Assembly (NCBI RefSeq): GCF_902497555.1
Contig: NZ_CABVGP010000003.1
Coordinates: forward strand, 1,426,001 to 1,490,000
Source: Amycolatopsis camponoti
GTDB taxonomy: Bacteria > Actinomycetota > Actinomycetes > Mycobacteriales > Pseudonocardiaceae
Direction of reading: 5' to 3'
Length of the DNA stretch: 64,000 nucleotides
Position 1 is the first letter of the stretch, and every line of letters starts with the position of its first letter. Positions 1 through 9,116 of the stretch are shown here, piece after piece. The translations under genes and the position numbers were made by a program. The notes beneath the pieces are model-generated. The model ran no database searches and had not been told where the DNA came from. It saw only the letters and a list, made by a program, of their open reading frames with translations.

Positions 1-807
1 CCGCGCCGGGGCCCGGCGCGCCGGCCGCAGCAGGAGGCCTACACCGAGCAGTTCGACGCGGTGAAGGGCGGACCGCCGGTCCCGCCCGCGCCGAGCAAGA
101 AGCCCGACGCGGCCGAGCCGCCGCCGTCGTCACCGGGCGGGCTCGCGAACTGGCGCAAGCGCCGGCAGAAGGAGCAGCTGGAGGACACCGAGATCGGCGT
201 CATGCCGGTGGTGCCCACCGACGCCCCGGCCGACGGCTACCCCGACGACGACTTCGAGCCCGAGGGCTTCGCGCCGGAGAGCAGCGGCTACCAGGCCGCC
301 TACGACGCCGGCCCGCCGACCGGGACGTACCCGCCGCCGATGCCGTTCGCGCCCGGCGACCGCCCCTCGCGGGCGCCGATCCCGGACGACCTCGAGCCCT
401 ACGAGCGCGAGTTCACCGACGGCTACCCGGCGGGCGGCCCGGACTTCGAGCAGGACGAGTACGGCTACGAGCAGGGCGACGGCTACGAGGACGACGAATA
501 CGACGACGTCCCCGAGCCGGTCGCGGAGCCGGAGCCCACGACGTCGCCCGGCAAGGCTTGGCTGGCGCTCGCCGGGCAGCTGGCGCTGGGTGTCGTCGGT
601 GGCGCGGCCGTGTGGCTGGGCTTCAACTGGCTGTGGGTGAACATCCCCGCGGCCGCCCTGGTGGCGGCGCTGCTGGTGGTCGTCGCGCTGGTCTGGATCG
701 TGCGGAAGATCCGCCGGGCCGAGGACCTGCAGACCACGGTGCTGGCCGTGCTGGTCGGCCTGGTCGTGACGGTGTCCCCGGCGGCGCTGCTGCTCGTCGG
801 CCGCTGA
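1..807 (+). CDS. Proline/acid-rich membrane protein (Rv0497-like), 5' end outside window
   Basis: The reading frame is open from base 1, so the true start lies upstream; a GTG at 61 is only an internal option. The visible protein has a long low-complexity N-terminal half rich in Pro, Glu, Asp, Gly and Tyr, which is probably disordered and cytoplasmic. About three hydrophobic segments follow in the last 90 residues, ending in a Val/Leu-rich helix. No enzyme motif is visible. Position next to a sugar-phosphate isomerase, thioesterase and proC matches the mycobacterial Rv0497 membrane protein, whose function I do not know. The family assignment rests on synteny and architecture only. Confidence 0.75.
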   Translation, partial: PRRGPARRPQQEAYTEQFDAVKGGPPVPPAPSKKPDAAEPPPSSPGGLANWRKRRQKEQLEDTEIGVMPVVPTDAPADGYPDDDFEPEGFAPESSGYQAAYDAGPPTGTYPPPMPFAPGDRPSRAPIPDDLEPYEREFTDGYPAGGPDFEQDEYGYEQGDGYEDDEYDDVPEPVAEPEPTTSPGKAWLALAGQLALGVVGGAAVWLGFNWLWVNIPAAALVAALLVVVALVWIVRKIRRAEDLQTTVLAVLVGLVVTVSPAALLLVGR

Positions 808-814
808 CCGCGGC

Positions 815-842
815 GGGGGCGCGGTGATCCGCGTCCCCCTTC
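815..842 (+). terminator. GC-rich hairpin after the membrane protein gene
   Basis: GGGGG-C-GCGG pairs with CCGC-G-(T)-CCCCC around a TGAT loop with one bulged base, beginning 7 nt after the stop codon. The T tract is short, as is usual in actinobacteria. Confidence 0.45.
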
Positions 843-881
843 CGGCCCGGCGATTCCACCCACCCTCGGTGACGAGGCAGG

Positions 882-1694
882 ATGGCGCGCGTGACAGACG
901 AGAAGCCGGTCCCCGTCGGGCTCAGCACGGCGTCCGTGTGGCCCCTCAAGGCCGGGACCGCCTTCGAGCTCGCGGCCGAGCTGGGGTACGACGGCGTCGA
1001 GGTCATGGTGTGGGCCGACCCGGTCAGCCAGGACGTCAGCGCCCTGCGCCGGTGGTCGCGCCGCACCGGGGTGCCCGTGCTGTCCGTCCACTCGCCGTCG
1101 CTGCTGATCACCCAGCGGATCTGGTCGCCCGACCCCGTGGTCCGGCTGCGGATGTCCGTCGAGGCCGCGGCCGAGCTCGGCGCGCGGACCGTCGTCGTCC
1201 ACCCGCCGTTCCGGTGGCAACGGCGGTACGGCGACGCGTTCGGTGATCTGGTCGACGAGCTGGAGGAGTCCAGCGGGATCGAAATCGCCGTCGAGAACAT
1301 GTTCAAGGTGCGCCCACCGGGTGGTTCGAAGAATTCCCGGGTCTCCGCGTTCCGGCCGTCGATCGACCCGACGGACGTCGGTTTCCGGCACTACACGCTC
1401 GACCTGTCCCACACAGCGGCAGCCCGGATGGACGCACTCGCGCTCGCGCAGCGGATGGGTGAGGGCCTCTCGCACGTCCATCTGGCGGACGGCACCGGCC
1501 TCCCGAAGGACGAACACCTGGTACCCGGCCGCGGTGGCCAGCCCTGCGCCGAGATCCTGGAGAAGCTGGTCAGCGGCGGTTTCGCCGGGCAGATCGTGCT
1601 GGAGATCAACACCCGGCACGCCGGGACGGGTGCCCAGCGGGTCCGGGACCTGGCCGAGGCATTGCTGTTCGCGCGATTCCACCTAGGGCAGTAA
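882..1694 (+). CDS. Sugar phosphate isomerase/epimerase (xylose-isomerase-like TIM barrel)
   Basis: A 270-residue protein of the AP-endonuclease-2/xylose-isomerase-like TIM-barrel family. It shows the metal-site landmarks VVHPPF, EIAVENMF, a TLDLSHT segment, HVHLADG and a late VLEIN strand. It probably acts on a sugar phosphate or polyol in the cytoplasm; the substrate cannot be read from sequence. The order with proC downstream matches mycobacterial Rv0498. The ATG at 882 sits only a few bases behind GAGGCAGG, whereas a GTG at 891 (MTDEK) has better spacing, so the true start may be 891. Confidence 0.8.
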   Translation: MARVTDEKPVPVGLSTASVWPLKAGTAFELAAELGYDGVEVMVWADPVSQDVSALRRWSRRTGVPVLSVHSPSLLITQRIWSPDPVVRLRMSVEAAAELGARTVVVHPPFRWQRRYGDAFGDLVDELEESSGIEIAVENMFKVRPPGGSKNSRVSAFRPSIDPTDVGFRHYTLDLSHTAAARMDALALAQRMGEGLSHVHLADGTGLPKDEHLVPGRGGQPCAEILEKLVSGGFAGQIVLEINTRHAGTGAQRVRDLAEALLFARFHLGQ

Positions 1695-1828
1695 TTGCGC
1701 GCTGGCGGCGCGGACACGACTACTCCCGGGTCCATTTACCGGGACCGAACACGTAAAGTCCCGACTGTGAAACCGTCGCGCTCGTTGATCGTCACCTTGC
1801 CGGATTCCTCCATTGGTACGGCGCGTTC

Positions 1829-2656
1829 GTGAGCGGAACGGACGGCACCGCCTTGTCCTTCGACACGGCGAGTGTGGCGCGGTCGCTGGGGGACGGCACC
1901 TTCACCGCGGTGCTGCGTGCGGAGTGGGCCATCGGCTCGCACCCGCACGGGGGTTTCCTGCTGGCCCTGCTGGCCAAGGCGGCGATCGCCGCGCTGCACG
2001 AGCGGGGTGAGCCGCACGCGGAACCGCTCGTGGTGAGCGCGGAGTTCCTGCACGCGCCGGCGTTGGGCCCGGTGCTGCTGCGCACGGACGTCCGCAAGGT
2101 CGGCCGCCGCGCGACGGTCGTCGAGGTCCGGCTGGAGCAGCGCGGCCGCAGCTGCGTCGAGGCGCGCGTGACGACGGGACGGCTGCCGATGCGGCGCCCG
2201 GAGTGGACGGACGTGCCGTCGATGCCGGCCGAGCCGTCCCCGGGCGCGCTCGCGATGGCGGAGAGCACGGAGGGCCCGTTCAACCTGGCCAAGGGGTGCG
2301 AAGTCCGCCTCGACCCGGCGACGGCGGGCTACCTCGCCGGGCGCACGGACGAGCCGCCCCGCATGCGGCTGTGGGTCCGCCCGCGCCACGGCCTGGTCGA
2401 CCCGTACTTCACGCTGCTGGCGTCGGATGTGAACCCGCCGGTGGTGATGAACCTGGGCCGCATCGGCTGGGCCCCGACGGTCCAGCTGACGGCGCTGCTG
2501 AGGACCCGCCCGGCCCCGGGGTGGCTGCGGGTGGTGGTGGAGTCGCGGTCGGTGCACGAGTCGTGGTTCGACTCGGACGCGACGGTGGTGGACTCCCAGG
2601 GACGGCTGGTGTGCCAGGCCCGGCAGCTGGGGCTCGCCCCGGCACCGGGCGCCTGA
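1829..2656 (+). CDS. Acyl-CoA thioesterase-like double hotdog protein
   Basis: A 275-residue cytoplasmic protein with the TesB/4HBT-like layout: an N-terminal hotdog domain with a HPHGGFLLALLAKA helix, a linker near residues 130-170, and a second hotdog half ending in a DSQGRLVCQARQL strand. Such proteins hydrolyse acyl-CoA thioesters. The actual substrate is unknown. The GTG start at 1829 gives a normal N-terminus. It sits directly upstream of proC with a 24 bp gap, as in the Rv0499-Rv0500 order, and may be co-transcribed with it. Confidence 0.7.
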   Translation: MSGTDGTALSFDTASVARSLGDGTFTAVLRAEWAIGSHPHGGFLLALLAKAAIAALHERGEPHAEPLVVSAEFLHAPALGPVLLRTDVRKVGRRATVVEVRLEQRGRSCVEARVTTGRLPMRRPEWTDVPSMPAEPSPGALAMAESTEGPFNLAKGCEVRLDPATAGYLAGRTDEPPRMRLWVRPRHGLVDPYFTLLASDVNPPVVMNLGRIGWAPTVQLTALLRTRPAPGWLRVVVESRSVHESWFDSDATVVDSQGRLVCQARQLGLAPAPGA

Positions 2657-2680
2657 GGCGCGTTTGGCACGCTTTACGGC

Positions 2681-3493
2681 ATGACGGTCATCGCGGTGCT
2701 GGGTGCGGGAAAGATCGGCGAGGCGTTGCTCTCGGGGCTGCTGCACGGCGGCCACGAGCCGGGCGACCTGCTCTTCACCGAGCGGTACCCGGCGCGCGTC
2801 GAGGAGCTCACCGCCCGCTACGGCGTCCGGGGTGTCGAGGTCGAGGACGCCGCCAAGCAGGCCGATGTCCTGGTCGTCGCCGTGAAGCCGCAGGACATCG
2901 ATCCGGTGCTCGATGAGCTGGCGCCGCTGCTGAGCCCGTCCTCGCTCGTCGTCTCGCTGTGCGCCGGGCTGCCGACCTCGCTCTACGAACGGCGGCTGGC
3001 CGATGGCGTCCCCGTCGTGCGGGTCATGCCGAACACACCGATGCTGGTCGGCGAGGCCATGAGCGCCATCTCCGCCGGCCGCCACGCCACCGCCGAGCAC
3101 CTCGCGGTCGTGCGCGACCTGCTCTCGCACGTCGGCCAGGTCGTCGAGGTGCCCGAGGCGCAGCAGGACGCCGTCACGGCGTTGTCGGGCTCCGGGCCGG
3201 CTTACTTCTTCTTCCTGGTCGAGGCCATGATCGACGCCGGCATCCTGCTGGGCCTGCCGCGCGCGCTGGCCGGGCAGCTGATCATCCAGTCGGCCGTCGG
3301 CGCGGCGAAGATGCTGGCCGAGTCGGACGAGCACCCGGTGCTGCTGCGCGAAGCCGTGACGTCACCGGCGGGCACGACCATCAACGCCATCCGCGAGCTG
3401 GAGAAGCACGGCGTCCGGGCCGCGCTGCTGGCGGCCATCGAGGCGGCCAAGGACCGGTCGGTCGAGCTGGGCAAGGCTCACGACGAAGACTGA
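2681..3493 (+). CDS. proC: Pyrroline-5-carboxylate reductase
   Basis: ProC catalyses the last step of proline synthesis, reducing 1-pyrroline-5-carboxylate with NAD(P)H in the cytoplasm. The 270-residue length is typical. Visible landmarks are the Rossmann motif GAGKIGEALLSGLL at the N-terminus, VVAVKPQD, RVMPNTP near residue 110, and the family signature SGSGPAYFFFLVEAM with the LPR and SPAGTT motifs of the C-terminal dimerisation domain. All key elements are intact. The ATG lies 24 bp after the thioesterase gene. The 3' end overlaps a small minus-strand remnant. Confidence 0.97.
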   Translation: MTVIAVLGAGKIGEALLSGLLHGGHEPGDLLFTERYPARVEELTARYGVRGVEVEDAAKQADVLVVAVKPQDIDPVLDELAPLLSPSSLVVSLCAGLPTSLYERRLADGVPVVRVMPNTPMLVGEAMSAISAGRHATAEHLAVVRDLLSHVGQVVEVPEAQQDAVTALSGSGPAYFFFLVEAMIDAGILLGLPRALAGQLIIQSAVGAAKMLAESDEHPVLLREAVTSPAGTTINAIRELEKHGVRAALLAAIEAAKDRSVELGKAHDED

Positions 3494-3575
3494 GCGCGGG
3501 GCCGCCAATCGTTCGCCCACGCGTCCAGCTTGACCAGCGTCTCGAACAGGGACGCGACGTCCCGAGCCGGCGCGC
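3478..3575 (-). pseudogene. 3' remnant of a minus-strand gene
   Basis: Read on the minus strand there is a short open stretch ending in LVKLDAWANDWRPRAQSSS and a TGA. It has the strong GC third-position bias of real genes here but no plausible start before the sequence changes character near 3575. It looks like the C-terminal end of a gene whose 5' part has been lost. The parent family is not recognised. Confidence 0.3.
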
Positions 3576-3884
3576 GGGGTCGCCGAGTGGGGCCGCTACT
3601 ACTTCTCCCGGCGGTCGGCGCTGACGGTCCGGCAGCGCGAGCTGGTCATCGACGCCGACGCGTGCTGGGACGAGCGGGACCGCGCGGTGCTGGCGGCCGT
3701 CGACGAGCTGCGCGCGACCGCGGACCTCGCCGACGGCACCTGGGCGGACCTCGTGGCCGCCGTGGGGGAGGACGGCGCGCTCGACGTCCTGCTCGTCTGC
3801 GGGTGGTACCACGCGATTTCGTTCACCGTCCGGGCGCTCCGGCTGCCCCTGGAGCCGGGTACCGGGCGCCCGGATTCGCCGTAA
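3576..3884 (+). pseudogene. Truncated carboxymuconolactone decarboxylase-family remnant
   Basis: The frame reads WGRYYFSRRSALTVRQRELVI and then jumps straight to WDERDRAVLAAVDELRATA, TWADLVAAVG and WYHAISFTVRALRLPLEPG before the stop. These pieces match the ends of carboxymuconolactone decarboxylase/AhpD-like proteins. The segment between RELVI and the DRAVL helix, which normally carries the conserved catalytic Cys and Glu/His residues, is missing. No start codon with a ribosome site is present upstream. I read it as a degraded gene with an N-terminal loss and an internal in-frame deletion. Confidence 0.6.
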
Positions 3885-4066
3885 TGGGCGATTCCTGCGG
3901 TCTTGCACGCGCGAGTGCCCATGCGTTAGCGCTGGTAGGGGCCCATCTCGGTGACAGGCGTCGCATTAGTCCCACCAGTCCCGCTACTCTCGATAGAGCA
4001 CGTGCGTGTCGGTACCACAGGTGGGGAAGCCTCGTGGCGCGACGCGTGTCGAAGGACGCGGTAAAC

Positions 4067-4282
4067 ATGTCGCCGAACAAGAAGGAGGATCTGCCGGCTG
4101 TCGGGCAGGTCCAGTTCCTGACGGTCGCCGAGGTGGCCACGCTGATGCGGGTCTCCAAGATGACCGTCTACCGTCTCGTGCACTCGGGTGAGCTGCCCGC
4201 CGTAAGGGTCGGCAAGTCCTTCCGGGTGCCGGAGAAAGCAGTGCACGAGTACCTCCAGGGTGCCTATTACGACGTGGGTTGA
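4067..4282 (+). CDS. Excisionase-family winged HTH DNA-binding protein (Rv0500A-like)
   Basis: A 71-residue protein made almost entirely of one MerR/excisionase-like HTH domain: FLTVAEVATLMRVSKMTVYR forms the helix-turn-helix, followed by the wing GELPAVRVGKSFRVPEKAV. It presumably binds DNA as a small transcription regulator. There is no adjacent integrase, so recombination is unlikely. An in-frame GTG at 4034 would add 11 residues. The gene lies between proC and the bS22 gene, the same place as mycobacterial Rv0500A. Confidence 0.85.
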   Translation: MSPNKKEDLPAVGQVQFLTVAEVATLMRVSKMTVYRLVHSGELPAVRVGKSFRVPEKAVHEYLQGAYYDVG

Positions 4283-4437
4283 TCCACGTCTCGGCCGGCG
4301 GCACGTCGTCCTACGACGTGCCCGCCGACCGGCCCCTCCGGGGTGACGGGTAACCTGGAAAACCGCTCGTGCCTGTGCGCTCCACCCGTTGGACGCTGCG
4401 CCGGGCAGCGTGACCGACGACGACCTAAGGAGCGCCC

Positions 4438-4539
4438 ATGGGCTCTGTGATCAAGAAGCGCCGCAAGCGCATGTCGAAGAAGAAGCACCGCAAGCTGCTT
4501 CGCCGCACGCGAGTGCAGCGTCGGAAGGCCGGTAAGTAA
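4438..4539 (+). CDS. Small ribosomal protein bS22 (AURKAIP1/COX24 domain)
   Basis: A 33-residue, extremely basic protein beginning [19 protein letters not shown] and ending in RRKAGK. This matches the AURKAIP1/COX24-domain peptide identified as the extra 30S protein bS22 in mycobacterial ribosome structures (Rv0500B position). A good Shine-Dalgarno AAGGAG lies 6 bp before the ATG. Its own strong hairpin terminator follows. Confidence 0.93.
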   Translation: MGSVIKKRRKRMSKKKHRKLLRRTRVQRRKAGK

Positions 4540-4558
4540 GACCCAGCCTTGCGCAGCC

Positions 4559-4587
4559 GTGGCCCGTCCAGTCCCTGGACGGGCCAC
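4559..4587 (+). terminator. Perfect hairpin terminator after bS22
   Basis: GTGGCCCGTCCAG (4559-4571) pairs perfectly with CTGGACGGGCCAC (4575-4587) around a TCC loop, a 13-bp stem starting 20 nt after the bS22 stop codon. Confidence 0.85.
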
Positions 4588-4795
4588 GTCCATGTGGTGG
4601 GCCGGTCCCCCCGTTCGAGTGAGGCGTTCATCGCTTTCCGGGGGATAGCGGTTAATAGCACGTAAGACACCCCGGGCCTACCCCTGAAGAGCGGTAACAT
4701 CTCAACGGTGTCCGCGCGATGCTTCCAGTGAGTGCAGGCTCGCGCACTTCGGGTGACCGTCCACCCCCACCACGCCCTACGCCGCAGGGAGTCGT

Positions 4796-5839
4796 ATGCC
4801 GTCGAACATCGTGCTCGTCACCGGGGTAGCCGGCGAACTGGGCGGGAAACTGCTCGCCCGGCTGGGCAACAACCCCGGCTTCGAGCGGGTCATCGGTGTC
4901 GACACGGTCGCCCCGGACAAGACGGTGCTGCAGCGCATGGGCCACGCGGAGTTCGTCCGCGCGGACATCCGGAACCCGTTGATCGCCAAGGTGATCAGCA
5001 CCGCGAAGGTCGACACGGTGGTGCACGCGTCGTGCACCGCGCACCCGGCCGGGCCCGGGCGCCGCACCGCGATCAAGGAAGTCAACGTCATCGGCACCAT
5101 GCGGCTGCTGGCCGCGTGTCAGCGCTCGCCGCTGGTGCGCAAGCTGGTCGTCAAGTCGACGGCGGCGGTGTACGGCGCGAGCGCGCGCTCGCAGGCGGTG
5201 TTCACCGAGGACTCCGAGCTGATCCCGACGTCGTCGAGCGGGTACGCCAAGGACGCCGTCGAGATGGAGGGGTACGTGCGCGGCCTGGTGCGGCGCCGTC
5301 CCGACATCACCACGACGCTGTTCCGCTTCGCCAACATCATCGGGCCGTCGACCGACACCGTCCTTTCGCGCTACTTCGCGCTCCCGGTCGTGCCGACCGT
5401 CTTCGGGTACGACGCCCGCATCCAGCTGCTGCACTCTTCGGACGCGCTGGCGGTGCTGGAACACGCGTCGCTGAACGACAAACCCGGCGTCTTTAACGTC
5501 GGCTCGGAAGGGGTACTCACTCTTTCGCAGGCGATCCGGCGAGCGGGCCGGGTCGAGCTGCCGATGCCGCGGAGCGTGGTGCCGTCGGTCGGGAAGGTGC
5601 TGCGCGGCGCACGCGTCGTGGACTTCTCCGCCGACCAGGTCCGGCTGCTGAACTTCGGCCGGGTCGTCGACATCGCCAAGTTGAAGGGCGAGTTCGGCTA
5701 CATCCCGCGGTGGACGACGCGTGAGGCGTTCGACGACTATGTGGTCGGACGCGGGCTCCGGCCGGTGCTCGACGGCGGCAAGCTGGCGGGACTGGCCGGC
5801 AAGGTGCTCGTTGCGGCAGCGACGGGGCAGAGCCGATGA
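4796..5839 (+). CDS. NAD-dependent epimerase/dehydratase (extended SDR, Rv0501-like)
   Basis: A 347-residue extended short-chain dehydrogenase. The Rossmann entry is VLVTGVAGELGGKLLARLG, and STAAVYGAS precedes a catalytic-type YAKDAVE segment (YxxxK). A C-terminal substrate domain follows, including FNVGSEGVLTLSQ. It acts on a nucleotide sugar or a related substrate, but UDP-glucose versus other substrates cannot be decided. GCAGGGAG lies just before the ATG. It overlaps the acyltransferase start by 4 bp (ATGA), so the two are translationally coupled, as in Rv0501-Rv0502. Confidence 0.85.
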   Translation: MPSNIVLVTGVAGELGGKLLARLGNNPGFERVIGVDTVAPDKTVLQRMGHAEFVRADIRNPLIAKVISTAKVDTVVHASCTAHPAGPGRRTAIKEVNVIGTMRLLAACQRSPLVRKLVVKSTAAVYGASARSQAVFTEDSELIPTSSSGYAKDAVEMEGYVRGLVRRRPDITTTLFRFANIIGPSTDTVLSRYFALPVVPTVFGYDARIQLLHSSDALAVLEHASLNDKPGVFNVGSEGVLTLSQAIRRAGRVELPMPRSVVPSVGKVLRGARVVDFSADQVRLLNFGRVVDIAKLKGEFGYIPRWTTREAFDDYVVGRGLRPVLDGGKLAGLAGKVLVAAATGQSR

Positions 5840-6933
5840 CGAGGCATTTCGGGGGTCCGGGTGGCGGAGCCCCCGGCCCGGAGCGAAGCTCCGTTTATTA
5901 CAGCAGGCCGCACGACTTGGACGACTTCGGAAGCGAGGCGGAAACCGTGGGCGGTGCCGAGGCGCAGGTCATCCCCCTGCACGGACCGGGCCGGGAAAAG
6001 CCTGAAGCGGAGCGCGACCTCCGCGAGGAGGAAGCCGCCCGGGCGGACGCGCCGGTCGTCGCCTTCCCCGGCGCCGACCAGCCGGCTCCCGAGGAGCCGC
6101 TTTCGGCCGCCGCGCGCTCGGCGCTCGGCTTCATCCGCGACCGGCTGACCGGCGACTACACGGTCGACGAGTTCGGTTTCGACGCCGAGCTGACCGACGC
6201 GGTGTTCCTGCCGCCGCTGCGCGCGCTGTACAAGAAGTGGTTCCGCGTCGACACGTACGGCGTCGAGAACCTCCCGGCGTCGGGCGGCGCGCTCCTGGTG
6301 TCGAACCACTCGGGCACGGTGCCGCTCGACTCGCTGATGACGGCGGTGGCGGTCCACGACGAAACCGGCGGCCGGCACCTGCGCGGCCTCGGCGCGGACC
6401 TGGTGTTCCAGGTGCCGCTGGTGGGCTCGTTCGCCCGCAAGTCCGGCCAGACGCTGGCCTGCAACGCGGACGCGGAGCGCCTGCTGGGCAACGGCGAGCT
6501 GGTCGGCGTGTGGCCGGAGGGCTTCAAGGGCGTCGGCAAGCCGTTCTCGTCGCGCTACAAGCTGCAGCGCTTCGGCCGCGGCGGGTTCGTGTCCGCGGCG
6601 CTGCGCGCGGGTGTCCCGATCATCCCGGTGTCGGTGATCGGCGCCGAGGAGATCTACCCGAAGCTGGGCGACATCAAGGTCCTGGCGCGGATGTTCGGGC
6701 TGCCGTACTTCCCGGTGACGCCGTTGTTCCCGCTGTTCGGCGCGCTGGGCGCGATCCCGCTCCCGACGAAGTGGAGCATCGAGTTCGGCGAGCCGATCGC
6801 GACGGACTCGTACGGCCCGGAAGCCGTGGACGACCCGATGCTGGTGTTCCAGCTGACGGATCAGGTGCGGGAGTCGATCCAGCAGACGCTGTACCAGCGC
6901 CTTTCGCAGCGGAAGTCCGTCTTCCGCGGCTGA
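5836..6933 (+). CDS. Lysophospholipid acyltransferase-family protein (Rv0502-like)
   Basis: A 365-residue PlsC-type acyltransferase that probably acylates a glycerolipid or related membrane precursor at the inner face of the membrane. The first ~110 residues are charged and probably disordered. The catalytic domain contains LLVSNHSGTVPLDSLM in place of the usual NHX4D box, then KSGQTL, GVWPEGFKG, SSRYKLQRFGRGGFV and VPIIPVSVIGAEE. The spacing in the first box (H then six residues then D) departs from the textbook motif. The gene is coupled to the preceding epimerase. Confidence 0.85.
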   Translation: MTRHFGGPGGGAPGPERSSVYYSRPHDLDDFGSEAETVGGAEAQVIPLHGPGREKPEAERDLREEEAARADAPVVAFPGADQPAPEEPLSAAARSALGFIRDRLTGDYTVDEFGFDAELTDAVFLPPLRALYKKWFRVDTYGVENLPASGGALLVSNHSGTVPLDSLMTAVAVHDETGGRHLRGLGADLVFQVPLVGSFARKSGQTLACNADAERLLGNGELVGVWPEGFKGVGKPFSSRYKLQRFGRGGFVSAALRAGVPIIPVSVIGAEEIYPKLGDIKVLARMFGLPYFPVTPLFPLFGALGAIPLPTKWSIEFGEPIATDSYGPEAVDDPMLVFQLTDQVRESIQQTLYQRLSQRKSVFRG

Positions 6934-6936
6934 GCC

Positions 6937-7884
6937 TCAGCGGCGGCGGTAGGCCATGCCCGCCGCCACCGCGCCGGCCAGTGCTCCGGCGCCCAGCACC
7001 GACGGCACGCCGATCTTCGCCGCCTTGCGGCCGGTCCGGAAGTCGCGGATCTCCCAGCCCCGCGCCCGGGCGACGTCGCGCAGCCCGCCGTCCGGGTTGA
7101 CCGCCACCGCGGTGCCCACCGCCGACAGCATCGGGATGTCGTTCGCCGAGTCCGAATAAGCCGTGCAGCGCTTGAGGTTCAGCCCTTCACGGGACGCCAG
7201 GGCGCGCACCGCGTGCGCTTTCGCGCGGCCGTGCAGGAGGTCGCCGACCAAGCGTCCCGTGTAGACGCCGTCGCGGGTCTCCGCCACCGTGCCCAGCGCG
7301 CCCGTCAGCCCGAGTCGGCGGGAGATGATCGCCGCCAGCTCGATCGGGGTCGCCGTCACCAGCCAGACCCGCTGGCCCGCGTCCAGGTGCATCTGAGCCA
7401 GCGCGCGTGTGCCGGACCAGATCTTGTCCGCCATCAGCTCGTCGTAGATCTCTTCGCTGATCGACGTCAGCTCCGCCACCGTGCGGCCGGCCACAAAGGA
7501 CAGTGCGCGCTCGCGGTGGGTCTTGATGTCTTCCTTGTTCTCGCGGCCGCCGAGGCGGAACTTGATCTGGCCCCAGACGAATCCGGCCAGGTCCGACGAC
7601 GTGAAGAACTTGCGCGCTGCGAGCCCGCGCGCGAAGTAGAAGATCGAGGCGCCCATCATCATCGTGTTGTCGACGTCGAAGAACGCGGCCGCGGTCAGGT
7701 CCGGGGGAGCGGGCGGGGCGGGGGGTTCGGCGACCACGCGGGCGTGGGCGGCCTCGGCCGACGCCTCGCCCGCGAGCGCGGCGAGCCGTTCCAGCTCCTG
7801 ACTCTTATCCCTGCCACGCCAAGCTGACACGCACACCGCCTCCACGTCTGCCCACGTCCGGCCACGTCTCCCGGTCCTTCGCAC
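6937..7884 (-). CDS. HAD-IB family phosphatase (SerB1-like)
   Basis: A haloacid-dehalogenase-type hydrolase with the nucleophile motif [11 protein letters not shown] (DxDxT), a helical cap, the motif II region VWLVTATP, and the late acidic motif [12 protein letters not shown] hydrophobic C-terminal stretch ([20 protein letters not shown]) suggests membrane contact. HAD-IB members include phosphoserine phosphatase and lysophospholipid phosphatases; next to an acyltransferase a lipid-phosphate substrate is possible. The N-terminus is uncertain: the first ~60 residues are not conserved-looking and a GTG at 7836 is an alternative. It matches the position of mycobacterial serB1 (Rv0505c). Confidence 0.8.
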   Translation of the reverse strand: MRRTGRRGRTWADVEAVCVSAWRGRDKSQELERLAALAGEASAEAAHARVVAEPPAPPAPPDLTAAAFFDVDNTMMMGASIFYFARGLAARKFFTSSDLAGFVWGQIKFRLGGRENKEDIKTHRERALSFVAGRTVAELTSISEEIYDELMADKIWSGTRALAQMHLDAGQRVWLVTATPIELAAIISRRLGLTGALGTVAETRDGVYTGRLVGDLLHGRAKAHAVRALASREGLNLKRCTAYSDSANDIPMLSAVGTAVAVNPDGGLRDVARARGWEIRDFRTGRKAAKIGVPSVLGAGALAGAVAAGMAYRRR

Positions 7885-7930
7885 AGCGTAGCGAGCCGCC
7901 CACTGGCTCGTCGCAGGTGTGGCCCGGACC

Positions 7931-9004
7931 TCAGCCGATCACGATCGGCGGCAGACCCGGGAGCAGCGGCGGGATCGAAACCAGCGGCGGCGGCTGCGTG
8001 GTCGACGTCACGGGGGGCCGCTGCGTGGTCGTCGGGTCCTGGCCGTACACCGGCGGCGGCGTCACCCCGCCCGTCGGCAGGGGCGAGCCCGGGGTCGCCG
8101 TCGCGTCGGAGGGCGGCAGCTCGGTGCCGGTCGCCACCGGCGCCGTGCTCTCGGCCGACGACGGCTCGGTCGACGCGGACGTCGGCTCGCCGCCGGACGA
8201 GGGAACCGGCCGCTGCGTGCACTCGCCGGTCGCCGGGAGCGGGCCGAGGTCGTCGGACGCGCCGGTGGTGATCTGGTAGCAGTTCATCCGCTCGACCAGC
8301 CCGCTCGTGCGCTCCTGGACCTTGCCGAGCAGGTCGCGCACGTCGCCGAACACGGTCGCCGCGTCCGCGGGGACCTTCGGCTGGTCGGCCGCGAGCCGCG
8401 CCGCCTGGTTCCGCGCCCACAGCCGGACGTCGGCCAGCGCCTGCGTGCCGCTGCCGTCGCTGGTCGCCACCGCGGCCAGCTGGGCGACGCCGGCGCGGAG
8501 GTCGCTCGCGAAGTCTTCGTACGCGGTCCGGTAGTCGGCTTCGCTCGCGCCCTGTTCGGCCAGCTCGCCGAGCTCGGTGACGCGGTTGGTGGCGAACTCG
8601 AGGTGCTTGTGCGCCTTCGCCTGCTCGCCGAAGGTCAGGCCCAGCGCCGTCGACTCGCCCGCCCGCTTGACGCCGTAGAGCGGGTCGCCCGGCAACGCGT
8701 TGCGCGAGAGCACCAGCGCCAGGCCGGACAGGACGAGCACGAGGAAGAGCGCGGCGGCCACCAGGTCGGCGGTCCGCGGCCGCCACCTCCGACGCGGGGT
8801 GGCCGCCGCCGTCTCCAACCGGCCCGCGATCTCCGCGCGGATCCGCTGGCGCGTCTCCAGGTCCGGAGCCCCGGCCGCACCGAGCTCACGCAGCGCACCG
8901 ACGAGAGCCAGCTCGTCGGCGAACTCGCCGTCCCGGCGTACCGGGGACGGCTCCAGGGCACGCGCGAACCGCTCTACGTCGGCTCGCTCACGCGCAAACC
9001 TCAC
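7931..9004 (-). CDS. RsbN-like anti-sigma factor with DUF5667 domain
   Basis: A 357-residue protein with a short cytoplasmic N-terminal region (about 1-80), one membrane helix ([20 protein letters not shown], about 84-105), a DUF5667-type extracytoplasmic domain starting at [15 protein letters not shown], and a long Pro/Thr/Ser-rich tail ending in PGLPPIVIG. This is the layout of Streptomyces RsbN, the membrane anti-sigma factor that binds BldN. The gene lies directly downstream of a BldN-like sigma factor on the same strand. The GTG start has GGAG about 9 nt upstream. The function is inferred from architecture and pairing. Confidence 0.7.
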   Translation of the reverse strand: MRFARERADVERFARALEPSPVRRDGEFADELALVGALRELGAAGAPDLETRQRIRAEIAGRLETAAATPRRRWRPRTADLVAAALFLVLVLSGLALVLSRNALPGDPLYGVKRAGESTALGLTFGEQAKAHKHLEFATNRVTELGELAEQGASEADYRTAYEDFASDLRAGVAQLAAVATSDGSGTQALADVRLWARNQAARLAADQPKVPADAATVFGDVRDLLGKVQERTSGLVERMNCYQITTGASDDLGPLPATGECTQRPVPSSGGEPTSASTEPSSAESTAPVATGTELPPSDATATPGSPLPTGGVTPPPVYGQDPTTTQRPPVTSTTQPPPLVSIPPLLPGLPPIVIG

Positions 9005-9116
9005 TGCGCTGCTCCATCCGGGCCTTGGCCGGTCCTGACACCGGTCTGGCTGGAGTAACGATTAAGAAGGCGTCAGGGTTACCGGTTTCGGTCGACGGGT
9101 CGAAAAGTTCGCGGGA

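Noticed and set aside
483..1682. Long minus-strand open frame opposite the membrane protein and isomerase genes
   Set aside because: It is a mirror frame of GC-rich genes, rich in Arg/Pro/Gly with no domain; many others of this kind (for example 1736-3334, 24535-27156, 59352-61877) were dropped for the same reason.
3530..4282. A 250-residue protein ending in the excisionase HTH domain
   Set aside because: The upstream part is Arg/Gly-rich shadow sequence over the gene remnants; the family is normally about 70-80 residues and the ATG at 4067 fits.
4067..4282. Excisionase as a sign of a prophage or integrative element
   Set aside because: No integrase, attachment site or phage gene is nearby, and the gene occupies the conserved mycobacterial Rv0500A position.
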